Assembly (NCBI GenBank): GCA_016929365.1
Contig: JAFGIZ010000013.1
Span: 1-10,252 of the forward strand
Origin: Lentisphaerota bacterium
Lineage (GTDB): Bacteria; Verrucomicrobiota; Kiritimatiellia; UBA8416; JAFGIZ01
Length of the DNA stretch: 10,252 nt
Direction: 5' to 3'
Shown here: piece after piece, positions 1 through 6,137 of the stretch
Position numbering within the stretch: position 1 is the stretch's first letter
How the letters are laid out: the number at the start of each line of letters is the position of its first letter
The notes under the pieces: generated by a model
Seen by the model: only the letters and a program-made list of their open reading frames with translations
Told to the model about the DNA's origin: nothing
Databases searched by the model: none
Program-made: the position numbers and the translations under genes

Positions 1-501
1 CCGGACATCATCCTCATCGGCGAAATGCGCGACGTGCTGAGCATCCGCACCGCCATCCTCGCCGCCGAGACCGGGCACGTGGTGCTCACGACTCTGCACT
101 CCGGCACCGCGGACCTGGCCGTGCCCCGCGTGCTGGACGTCTTTCCCCGGCACGAACAGGACCAGGTCCGCATGGCCCTGGCCGGCAACCTGCGCGCCGT
201 GATCTGCCAGCGGCTCATCGCCGACGTCAACGAACGCCTCGTGCCCGCCGTCGAAATCATGTTCAACACGCCGACCGTCCGGAAGCTCCTGCAGCGCAAC
301 CAGCTCGATGTCCTTTCGGCGGCCATCGAGACCGGGCGCGAGGACGGCATGCAGTCCTTCAACCAGTCCATCTACGACCTCATCAAGGCCGGCACCATCA
401 CGGAAGCCGCCGGGATGCGCCATGCCACCAATCCCGAAGCCTTGAAAATGAATCTCAAGGGCATCTTCCTGGACGAATCCAAGCGCATCCTGGGAGGCTG
501 A
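1..501 (+). CDS. pilT: Type IV pilus retraction ATPase PilT, C-terminal part (5' end outside window)
   Basis: PilT-family hexameric ATPases sit at the inner-membrane base of the type IV pilus and power retraction, giving twitching motility. Only the last 166 residues are here; the reading frame is open at base 1. The first visible residues, PDIILIGEMRD, are the Walker B strand with its catalytic Glu (residue 8), followed by the invariant TTLHS His box (residues 30-34). The region NLRAVICQRL and the tail GMQSFNQSIYDLIKAGTI match the C-terminal PilT domain. The family's AIRNLIREGK-type motif appears as the diverged TVRKLLQRNQ. A PilU-type paralogue is possible because the N-terminal half is missing. 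The stop is 1 nt before the next start, so the two genes are probably co-transcribed, although their functions are not obviously linked. Confidence 0.93.
   Translation, partial: PDIILIGEMRDVLSIRTAILAAETGHVVLTTLHSGTADLAVPRVLDVFPRHEQDQVRMALAGNLRAVICQRLIADVNERLVPAVEIMFNTPTVRKLLQRNQLDVLSAAIETGREDGMQSFNQSIYDLIKAGTITEAAGMRHATNPEALKMNLKGIFLDESKRILGG
492..497 (+). promoter_or_regulatory. Shine-Dalgarno site for the ketoacyl synthase gene
   Basis: GGGAGG ends 5 nt before the GTG at 503, inside the last codons of the pilus ATPase gene. It supports the GTG start and translational coupling across the 1-nt gap. It is the clearest Shine-Dalgarno site on the plus strand of this window. Confidence 0.7.
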
Positions 502-502
502 C

Positions 503-1711
503 GTGCACCGCGTGGCGATCACCGGCGCGGGCGTGCTCGTGCCGCCGGACCTGGACGAAACAGCGCTCTGGGAAACGCTCGCCGGCGGCGGCTCCGTGTT
601 CCGGCGCCTGCGGGCCCTGGACACGGAGGGGTACCGCACGCGCAACGGCGCGGAGCTCGACGACGGCGCTCTCGCGGCCGCCCGGCGGGCCGCCGCCCTG
701 GAGCCCGCGGACCGCACGTCGGACATCCTCATGCTGGCCGCCCGGCGGGCCCTCGACGAGGCCGGCAACCCGCCGGGCGAAGGGATGGGCGCGCTGGTCG
801 GCACCGGGCACGGCGCGGCCTTCAATCTCGCCGCGGCCTACGCCGGCTATTTCGAAAAGGGGCATCGCGGCCCCCGCCCCAGCAGCGTGCCCCGCAGCAT
901 GGCCAATACCCTCTCCGCGCGCCTCTCCATGGAACTCGGCCTGACCGGGCCCAACTATGTCACGGTCGCGGCCTGCGCCTCCTCCACAACCGCCCTCATC
1001 CAGGCCTGCCGCATGATCCGCCACGGCTACGCCCGCCGCATCCTCTGCGGCGGCGTCGAGACCCCCTTCGAACCCGTCTACTTCAGCGCCTGGGACAACC
1101 TGCGCGTCATGTCGCCCGCGGCCGACCCGGCCGCCGCCTGCCGCCCCTTCGACCGCAACCGCAACGGCTTCCTCCTCGGCGAAGGCGCCGGGGCACTGGT
1201 CCTCGAAGCGCGCGAAGAGGCCCTGGCGCGCGGCGCGCGCGTGCGCGGCGAACTTGTCGGCGTGGGCGAAGCGTCCGATGCGACCCACATCACGCGGCCT
1301 GACCCCGCGGGCCAGGCGCGCGCCATGCAGGCCGCCCTCGACGACGCCGGCCTCACCCCGGCGGACATCGGCTTCATCAACGCCCACGGCACCGCCACCC
1401 GCGTCAGCGACCCGTGCGAAGCCAAGTCCGTGCGGACCGTCTTCGGCGCCCGGGCCGACAGCCTGCCCGTGACGGCGAACAAGGCGTGCTTCGGGCATCT
1501 GCTCGGCGCCAGCGGCATCGTCGAGGCGGTCGTCACCCTGCTTTCGCTCGAACACGGCGCCGTGCCGCCCACCGCGTCCCTGGCCGAGCGCGACCCGGAA
1601 TGTCCGCTCCATATCGTGCGGCGCCGGCCGGCGCCGCTCGACATACCCTGCGGCATGAGCAACAGCTTCGCGTTCGGCGGCAACAACGCCGTGCTCATCC
1701 TCCGCGCTTGA
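503..1711 (+). CDS. Beta-ketoacyl-[acyl carrier protein] synthase, FabF/KAS II-like
   Basis: A condensing enzyme of the thiolase fold (402 aa, close to the roughly 410 aa of FabF) that extends an acyl chain by two carbons from malonyl-ACP, in the cytoplasm. The Cys-His-His active site is complete: Cys158 in VAACASST, His295 in INAHGTAT, and His332 in NKACFGHLLGASG with the conserved Lys327. The C-terminal glycine loop reads SNSFAFGGNNA (FabF: NSFGFGG). GTG at 503 is chosen because of the GGGAGG before it and because MHRVAITGAGVL is the usual family N-terminus. A carrier protein and an LpxL-type acyltransferase follow, so it is probably a dedicated synthase for a special acyl chain and not the housekeeping FabF. 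No dehydratase, ketoreductase or chain-length factor is adjacent. A polyketide or aryl-polyene-type synthase is the main alternative. Confidence 0.93.
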   Translation: MHRVAITGAGVLVPPDLDETALWETLAGGGSVFRRLRALDTEGYRTRNGAELDDGALAAARRAAALEPADRTSDILMLAARRALDEAGNPPGEGMGALVGTGHGAAFNLAAAYAGYFEKGHRGPRPSSVPRSMANTLSARLSMELGLTGPNYVTVAACASSTTALIQACRMIRHGYARRILCGGVETPFEPVYFSAWDNLRVMSPAADPAAACRPFDRNRNGFLLGEGAGALVLEAREEALARGARVRGELVGVGEASDATHITRPDPAGQARAMQAALDDAGLTPADIGFINAHGTATRVSDPCEAKSVRTVFGARADSLPVTANKACFGHLLGASGIVEAVVTLLSLEHGAVPPTASLAERDPECPLHIVRRRPAPLDIPCGMSNSFAFGGNNAVLILRA

Positions 1712-1738
1712 CCTTCGCGCGCGCAACCCGTTTACTAT
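1708..1738 (+). promoter_or_regulatory. Possible promoter for the acyl carrier protein gene, leaderless type
   Basis: TTGACC (1708-1713) overlaps the stop of the synthase gene, and TACTAT (1733-1738) lies 5 nt before the ATG at 1744. The 19-nt spacer is longer than the usual 17. No Shine-Dalgarno site is visible before the ATG, so a transcript starting at or next to the ATG is plausible. The motif resembles those before marC, corA and mutY in this window. Confidence 0.33.
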
Positions 1739-1743
1739 CGGCC

Positions 1744-1989
1744 ATGGATACCACGGCCGTACTCGAGCGGCTTCGGGAGGTCATGCGCCGGTCGGCTCAA
1801 AAAACGCTGGACTGGGAACATCTGGACGCGGATACCCCGATCGATGCGCTGGGTTTCGATTCACTCGCCATCCTCGACCTGCTTTATGATATTCAGCAGG
1901 CGTTCGGCGTGAGCTTCGAGCCGGAGGATCTGATGAAGGTGCAGACCGTCAGGGATCTGGCCGAGTTTCTCGGCCGGCGTACCGCCTGA
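1744..1989 (+). CDS. Acyl carrier protein
   Basis: A small acidic helical protein of 81 aa that carries acyl intermediates on a 4'-phosphopantetheine arm. The attachment serine is Ser40 in ALGFDSLAILDLLYD, with the family's hydrophobic helix II after it. Helix III and IV features are seen in FEPEDLMKVQTVRDLAEFL. The ATG at 1744 gives a normal carrier length; the frame stays open far upstream only because of high GC. It sits 32 nt after the ketoacyl synthase and 10 nt before the acyltransferase, so it is probably their dedicated partner. It is unlikely to be the housekeeping AcpP, which normally lies beside fabD, fabG and fabF. It could have its own promoter (TACTAT just upstream). Confidence 0.93.
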   Translation: MDTTAVLERLREVMRRSAQKTLDWEHLDADTPIDALGFDSLAILDLLYDIQQAFGVSFEPEDLMKVQTVRDLAEFLGRRTA

Positions 1990-1999
1990 TTCGTCCGTC

Positions 2000-2896
2000 A
2001 TGCGAAAACCGAGGCCCATCGTCAAAAATATCCTCGAATACATCGGCGCCCGCTGCGCCATGGCCGTCGTGGATTCCCTCTCCCTGCCCGCCGCCGAGCG
2101 CGTCGCCCGCGGCGTCGCCGACGCCTGGTTTGCCCTGGGCCGCTCCCGGCGGCGGATCGCCATCCGGAATATCCTGCGCGCCGGCATCACCGCAGACCCC
2201 CGCCGCGCCGCCGCCATCGCCCGGGCTTCCTTCCGCCATTTCGGGTACATCCTCGCCGAATCGCTGAAATCCGGAGAGGTGTTTACCGAAACCAACTGGC
2301 GGGACCGCATGGAACTGCAGATCCACCCGGACACGATGGCTCTCTTCGAGACGCCCGACCGCGGGGTGATCCTGGTCTCCGGCCATTTCGGCAACTGGGA
2401 ACTCGCGGCCCAGCTCCTCTCGCACGTCAAACCGCTCGTGGGCGTCACCCGGCGCATGAACAACCCCCTCGCCGACCGCCTCGTCCAGAAACGAAAACCG
2501 CGCAACCGCTTTTCGCTGACACCCAAGCACGATACCGATATCCGCCGCCTGATCGGCACCCTCAAGGACGGCCATATCCTTGCGCTCATGATCGATCAGC
2601 ATGCGCCACGCGAACGGGGCATCCCGGCGGAGTTCTTCGGGCATCCCGCCTCGACCCACCGTTCGGCCGCCCTGCTCCACCTGGTTACCGGCGCCCCGTT
2701 GTGCTTCGCTTACTCCGTGCGGCTGGGGCTGATGCGCTATCGGCTCGTGGCCGAGGCGCCGCTCACGTTCACGTCCACGGGCGACAAGGAAGCCGACACG
2801 CGCTGTATCCTCGAAACGCTCAACCGGCGGCTCGAAGCCGCCATCCGTGCCAACCCCGAGCAATACCTCTGGGCCCACCGCCGCTGGAAACTGTAG
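2000..2896 (+). CDS. Lipid A biosynthesis-type lauroyl/myristoyl acyltransferase (LpxL/HtrB family)
   Basis: A membrane-associated acyltransferase of 298 aa; family members average about 300. Known members move an acyl group from acyl-ACP to Kdo-lipid A, or to phosphatidylinositol mannosides or other glycolipids, at the cytoplasmic face of the inner membrane. The catalytic H-x4-E motif is intact in SGHFGNWE (His129, Glu134). MIDQHAPRERGI (197-208) and the C-terminal PEQYLWAHRRWK (286-297) are further family signatures. The ATG at 2000 is 10 nt after the carrier protein stop; no Shine-Dalgarno site is seen, so expression probably depends on coupling to upstream genes. The adjoining synthase and carrier suggest that it uses an acyl chain made in the same module. 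The acceptor, lipid A or another lipid, cannot be told from sequence alone. Confidence 0.9.
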   Translation: MRKPRPIVKNILEYIGARCAMAVVDSLSLPAAERVARGVADAWFALGRSRRRIAIRNILRAGITADPRRAAAIARASFRHFGYILAESLKSGEVFTETNWRDRMELQIHPDTMALFETPDRGVILVSGHFGNWELAAQLLSHVKPLVGVTRRMNNPLADRLVQKRKPRNRFSLTPKHDTDIRRLIGTLKDGHILALMIDQHAPRERGIPAEFFGHPASTHRSAALLHLVTGAPLCFAYSVRLGLMRYRLVAEAPLTFTSTGDKEADTRCILETLNRRLEAAIRANPEQYLWAHRRWKL

Positions 2897-2915
2897 CCGC
2901 GCCTACAGCGCCAGC
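2883..2915. terminator. Hairpin spanning both convergent stop codons, possible bidirectional terminator
   Basis: CTGTAG (2891-2896) and CTACAG (2903-2908) are exact inverted repeats around a 6-nt loop. An outer stem GCTGG (2883-2887) with CCAGC (2911-2915) extends it across a small AAA/CG internal loop. The left arm contains the TAG of the acyltransferase gene and the right arm the TAG of the receptor gene on the other strand. No T-run follows on either strand, so it is not a classical intrinsic terminator. Confidence 0.35.
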
Positions 2916-4786
2916 TCGACGCCCGCCATCACGAACCGCCCGGCCTGCGGCACGCCCGGAAACGCCTCGTACGATGCGTCCAGCAGGTTGTCGATTTTCA
3001 ACGTCAGCGCCGCGGCGCCGCCCAGCGGCACCCGGCTGCGCCAGTCCACCACGACGTAGTCGCCCATGCGATTCGCATCCGTGTTCTGCGCGTCGCCGTA
3101 GCGCGCCCCCGCGTACCGCGCCCGCAGCTCGTGCCGCCCCCGGCGCCCCCCGCGGTAGGTCACTCCCGCCGCCGCCTTGTGCGGCGCCAGGTACGCCAGC
3201 CGGTTGCCCTCCACCGCGGGGTCGGACGGGAACCGCGTGTAGGTGCCCTCCGTCACGCTGTACGTCAGCCAGGCGGACCAACGGTCCGACAACGTGGCGT
3301 CGGCACGCGCCTCCAGGCCGGCCGTGCGCGCCCGGTTCACGTTCCGGATGCGGAACACGCCGTCCGGGTCCTGCAGGAAATCGAAGCCGTCTTCCAGCAC
3401 GTTGTAGAACGCCGCCGCTTCCGCCGAGATCCGCCCGCCCAGGCGGCGCCGCACGCCCGCCTCCCAGGCGGTCAGCGTCTCCGGCCGCAGGTCCGGATTC
3501 CCCTCGAACACGGACCCGTCAAACGTCGTCTTCACGTACCGGTCCGACAGCGCCGGTGCGCGATGGGCGCGGTTCGCCGAGGCAAACAGGGCCGTCGCCG
3601 CGTCGGCGCGCCAGAGGACGCCCAGGCGCGGACTCCACTCGGCCCCGTAATCGGCGCTGCGGTCCCAGCGCAGCCCGGTCGTCACCGCCCAGGCGGGCCC
3701 GAGCTCGATCTCGTCCTGCGCGAAGAGCCCCAGCACGTCGGCCGTCTCGTCGACCGGTCCGCTCACGTCCTCGATATCGACCGCCTCGCGGCGCGCCTCC
3801 CCGCCCAGGGTGAACCGATGGCCCGCCGCCGGCTCGAGGGTCTGCTGCAGCTCCGCGCCCAGCGTGCGCTGCCGGTAATCCCCCTCCCCCGGATAAATCC
3901 AGTCGTACCGGTCCCGGCCGTCGTTCACGTACGCCCGCGCCGCGAGCCGCGCCCCGCGCGGCGGGTCCCAGTCCCAGGCCGCCATGGCATAGCGGCGCTC
4001 CGCGATCCGCGCGCTGTTCTCGTCGCGCCCCTCACCGCGGTATGCCCCGCCGAACAGGCGCAGCGCCGCGTGCCGGCCCGGCCGCCAACCTGCATTCCCC
4101 AGCACGTTCCACGCCGCCCAGTCCCGGTCCGTCCCGTCGCTGTTATCCGTGTAGCCGTCCGTGTGCACCCGGCTTGCCGCCACGAAATAGTCCAGGGCGC
4201 CGTAGCGCGCGCCGTGGCCGGCCTGCACCTGCTGCGTACCGTAATCGCCCGCCGCCACGCGCGCGTCCAGCGTCGGCGCGCCGGCGCCGCGGCGGGTGAC
4301 GATATTGATGACGCCGCCCAGCGCATTCGACCCGTACAGCGCGGAGGCCGGTCCGCGCAACACCTCGATGCGCGCGATACCGTCGGCCGGAATCAACGCG
4401 AACTCCGCGTTGCCCTGGAACGCGTCATTCACGCGCCGGCCGTCCACGAGCACCAGCACCCGCTTGCTCTGGTAGCCCGGCGTCAGCCCGCGCAGGTTGA
4501 GCTTGACCGCCGCCCCGGGAAGTCCGCTGCCCTGCAGATCCACCCCGCCCACGGCCTTGAACAGCTCGTCCACCTGGAACGCCGCCGCGCCCGCCACCGC
4601 CTCGCCCGGGATCACCGTAACCGAGGCCGGCACGTCCATCCGGTCCTTCGCCGTGCGCGTCGCGGTTACCACCAGCGCGTCCAACACCACGGGCGGTCCG
4701 TTCGTCCCGCCCACAGCCGGCGCCGCCAGCCCCGCCGCCGCGCCCGCCAGTACGCCCGCTGCCCATCCGCTCCGCATACCCCTCAC
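2903..4786 (-). CDS. TonB-dependent outer-membrane receptor, BtuB-like
   Basis: A 22-strand outer-membrane beta-barrel gated by a plug and energised by TonB-ExbBD; BtuB-type members import cobalamin or similar large ligands. The 627-aa length is close to BtuB (about 614). In order: a signal peptide with an Ala/Gly-rich core (residues 4-26, likely cleavage after AVGG), a TonB box LDALVVTATR (35-44), a plug to about residue 168 with VLVLVDGRRVND and RIEVLRGPASALYGSNALGGVINIVT-type motifs, then the barrel, with NPDLRPETLTAWEAGV and a C-terminal strand ending AGVELAL. The last residue is Leu, not the usual Phe. Start choice: GTG at 4786 has GGGAGG 3 nt upstream; ATG at 4777 (624 aa) is also possible, with that site 12 nt away. 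Substrate is unproven: cobalamin is suggested by length, TonB box and a B12-box-like leader segment. It is divergent from the URO-D-family gene. Confidence 0.9.
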   Translation of the reverse strand: MRGMRSGWAAGVLAGAAAGLAAPAVGGTNGPPVVLDALVVTATRTAKDRMDVPASVTVIPGEAVAGAAAFQVDELFKAVGGVDLQGSGLPGAAVKLNLRGLTPGYQSKRVLVLVDGRRVNDAFQGNAEFALIPADGIARIEVLRGPASALYGSNALGGVINIVTRRGAGAPTLDARVAAGDYGTQQVQAGHGARYGALDYFVAASRVHTDGYTDNSDGTDRDWAAWNVLGNAGWRPGRHAALRLFGGAYRGEGRDENSARIAERRYAMAAWDWDPPRGARLAARAYVNDGRDRYDWIYPGEGDYRQRTLGAELQQTLEPAAGHRFTLGGEARREAVDIEDVSGPVDETADVLGLFAQDEIELGPAWAVTTGLRWDRSADYGAEWSPRLGVLWRADAATALFASANRAHRAPALSDRYVKTTFDGSVFEGNPDLRPETLTAWEAGVRRRLGGRISAEAAAFYNVLEDGFDFLQDPDGVFRIRNVNRARTAGLEARADATLSDRWSAWLTYSVTEGTYTRFPSDPAVEGNRLAYLAPHKAAAGVTYRGGRRGRHELRARYAGARYGDAQNTDANRMGDYVVVDWRSRVPLGGAAALTLKIDNLLDASYEAFPGVPQAGRFVMAGVELAL

Positions 4787-4810
4787 ACGCCTCCCGCCGT
4801 GCTTTTCTTA

Positions 4811-4845
4811 GCCGGAACAGGCGGGGCCCGGCTGACACGCCCGCC
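4811..4845 (-). promoter_or_regulatory. Interleaved stems in the receptor gene leader (pseudoknot or alternative hairpins)
   Basis: In the minus-strand RNA, GGCGGG (4845-4840) can pair with CCCGCC (4825-4820), and GCCGG (4832-4828) with CCGGC (4815-4811). The two stems interleave, so they must form a pseudoknot or exclude each other. They lie 15-50 nt before the receptor gene's Shine-Dalgarno site (4795-4790), where such structures can control translation. High GC makes chance pairing likely, so confidence is low. Confidence 0.28.
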
Positions 4846-4862
4846 GAATTTGCCCGTCCGGC

Positions 4863-4887
4863 GCAGGGTGTGCGGGGATGACCCTGC
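4863..4887 (-). promoter_or_regulatory. Hairpin in the receptor gene leader
   Basis: A perfect 7-bp inverted repeat, GCAGGGT and ACCCTGC, encloses an 11-nt loop. In the receptor transcript it comes directly after the B12-box-like segment and overlaps its 3' end. It is one of the stronger stems in the divergent region and may be part of a leader RNA structure; nothing ties it to a known family with certainty. Confidence 0.35.
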
Positions 4888-4909
4888 ACAGGCAGAACAC
4901 GCTGGCTTT
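4886..4909 (-). promoter_or_regulatory. B12-box-like segment upstream of the receptor gene
   Basis: On the minus strand the sequence reads AAAGCCAG, six or seven variable bases, then CTGCCTGTGC. This resembles the conserved 3' end of cobalamin riboswitches (AGCCAG, GAGACC, TGCCTGTGC). The placement, about 100 nt before a BtuB-like receptor gene, is where such an element would be expected. However, the other conserved core pieces (GGTG with AATCC, and CCCGC with ACTGT) were not found upstream. It may be a divergent or degraded element, or chance. Confidence 0.25.
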
Positions 4910-4922
4910 GGCGCGGCAACGG

Positions 4923-4932
4923 GCTTATAAGC
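4923..4932. promoter_or_regulatory. Palindrome GCTTATAAGC in the divergent region, possible shared -10 element
   Basis: This perfect 10-bp palindrome is a rare AT-rich patch in a very GC-rich stretch. It presents TATAAG, five of six matches to the -10 consensus, on both strands. It could start transcription both toward the URO-D-family gene (about 100 nt away) and toward the receptor gene (about 130 nt away). No convincing -35 hexamer is seen on either side. An operator for a dimeric regulator is the other reading. Confidence 0.25.
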
Positions 4933-4980
4933 AACCGAACGGCAGGGCTCCGGGCCGCGGGCGGCCCCCGCCGCCCCCCC

Positions 4981-5022
4981 CTGCTCAATATACCCGGGCG
5001 GTCCAATGGGCCCCCGGAGCAG
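4981..5022 (+). promoter_or_regulatory. Stem-loop directly before the URO-D-family gene
   Basis: CTGCT (4981-4985) pairs with AGCAG (5018-5022), CCGGG (4994-4998) with CCCGG (5013-5017), and GGTCC (5000-5004) can pair with GGGCC across a short AAT loop. The structure ends 12 nt before the ATG at 5035 and hides GGAG (5016-5019), the only Shine-Dalgarno-like bases nearby. It might therefore lower or regulate translation. No ligand or family is recognised. Confidence 0.3.
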
Positions 5023-5034
5023 AACAAGAAGCGC

Positions 5035-6099
5035 ATGACACCTAAAGAAAGAGTGCTTACCACCTTGGCCCGCGGGCAAGCGGACCGGGTCCCCGTTAAC
5101 TACTCCGCCAACGGCGGGATTGACAAACGATTGAAGGCGCACTTCGGGCTCAACCCCGCTGATGACGAGGACTTGCTCCAGGTTCTCGGCGTGGATTTCA
5201 GGGCCGTGGGTGCGCCCTATACCGGGCCCAGGCTGCACGAAGACATTCCGGAACGCAGCGTTACGGTCACCGACTGGGGCGTTCATTGCCGCTGGATAGA
5301 GCACGCGACCGGAGGCTATCACGATTTCTGCGATTTTCCGCTGACCACGGCCGACGAAGAGACCGTCGCGAACTGGCCCCTGCCCGACCCGGACCAGCAC
5401 GACTATGGCCATGTCCATGCTGCCTGCCGGCGGCAGAAAAACTACGCCGTGATCCTGAACTGCTATGGCGACCTCATCAACGGAAATGGAAGGTTGCGCG
5501 GCATGGAACAGACACTCGTCGACCTGATTACCGACGATCCGGCCGGCCTGTTACTGGCCGATCGGCGATTCGAAATCCAAGCCGAAATCGCAAGGCGGAC
5601 ATTGGAGGCCGCCCGCGGGGGCATCGACATCCTCTGGCTCGGAGAAGACCTGGGAACGCAGCATGCCCCCATTATCAGTATGGACCTTTTCCAAAAGCAT
5701 ATTCGCCCCCGCTACCAGAAGCTGGTCGATCTCGGAAAAGCATTCGGCACAAAGGTGGTGATGCATACCTGTGGTTCATCGAGTTGGGCATATGAGGACT
5801 TCATAGAAATGGGCATAGATGCCGTCGACACACTCCAGCCTGAAGCGAAGGACATGTCCCCGCAGCACCTCAAGAAGACATTCGGGGGGCGCCTGGCGTT
5901 CCACGGATGCATCAGCACGGCAGGTCCCGTGGCAACAGGCACCGCGGACGAAACGATCGCATACTGCCGGAACACTCTGGGTATTATGATGCCCGGAGGC
6001 GGCTACTGCTTTGCGCCGACCCACAGCCTTCAGGACAATTCGCCGACCGAGAACGTCGTCGCCATGTACGAGACGGCTCGGAAACACGGAAGATACTGA
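5035..6099 (+). CDS. URO-D-superfamily protein, possible corrinoid-type methyltransferase (not HemE)
   Basis: A cytoplasmic TIM-barrel protein of 354 aa. The start MTPKERVLTTLARGQADRVPVNY is typical of the uroporphyrinogen decarboxylase superfamily, which also contains the cobamide methyltransferases MtaA, MtbA and CmuA. True HemE is unlikely: its N-terminal PxWxMRQAGR active-site motif is absent. VVMHTCGSS carries His244-x-Cys246, placed like the H-x-C zinc ligands of MtaA/MtbA; Cys325 in GGGYCFAPTH or His330 could give the third ligand. The gene is divergent from a BtuB-like receptor and 38 nt upstream of an FAD oxidoreductase, so the two plus-strand genes are probably one operon. The natural substrate is unknown; demethylation of a methylated organic compound is a guess based on the superfamily. 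GC content is visibly lower than in flanking genes. Confidence 0.87.
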   Translation: MTPKERVLTTLARGQADRVPVNYSANGGIDKRLKAHFGLNPADDEDLLQVLGVDFRAVGAPYTGPRLHEDIPERSVTVTDWGVHCRWIEHATGGYHDFCDFPLTTADEETVANWPLPDPDQHDYGHVHAACRRQKNYAVILNCYGDLINGNGRLRGMEQTLVDLITDDPAGLLLADRRFEIQAEIARRTLEAARGGIDILWLGEDLGTQHAPIISMDLFQKHIRPRYQKLVDLGKAFGTKVVMHTCGSSSWAYEDFIEMGIDAVDTLQPEAKDMSPQHLKKTFGGRLAFHGCISTAGPVATGTADETIAYCRNTLGIMMPGGGYCFAPTHSLQDNSPTENVVAMYETARKHGRY

Positions 6100-6137
6100 C
6101 ACGCAAACAGAGTCTCCGGCACGACACGCCGGAAGAC

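Noticed and set aside
455..1726. Long minus-strand open frame (423 codons) opposite the ketoacyl synthase
   Set aside because: Its translation is low-complexity Arg/Gly/Ala-rich with no motif. It is the expected antisense shadow of a GC-rich gene whose plus-strand frame has all its catalytic motifs.
1949..2878. Minus-strand open frame (309 codons) opposite the acyltransferase
   Set aside because: No family motif is seen; the plus-strand frame carries H-x4-E and the PEQYLW signature.
503..2896. Aryl-polyene or flexirubin biosynthetic cluster
   Set aside because: Only a synthase, a carrier and an acyltransferase are present, bounded by a pilus ATPase and a receptor gene. Ketoreductase, dehydratase, chain-length factor, ammonia-lyase and exporter genes are missing.
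3131..4930. Long plus-strand open frame (599 codons) opposite the TonB-dependent receptor
   Set aside because: The product is Arg/Pro/His-rich with no recognisable domain. The minus strand encodes an intact receptor with signal peptide, TonB box and plug.
4787..5034. Complete canonical cobalamin riboswitch on the minus strand
   Set aside because: Only the 3' B12-box-like part is visible; the GGTG/AATCC and CCCGC/ACTGT core blocks could not be found, so it is reported only as a low-confidence segment.
5035..6099. Annotation as uroporphyrinogen decarboxylase HemE
   Set aside because: The superfamily match is good, but the HemE N-terminal PxWxMRQAGR active-site motif is absent and the context is not heme synthesis.
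5907..6137. Extended N-terminus of the FAD oxidoreductase, starting inside the URO-D gene
   Set aside because: The extra 77 residues are a basic, motif-free translation in the wrong frame of the URO-D gene. The Rossmann motif is at a normal distance from the ATG at 6138 or 6153.
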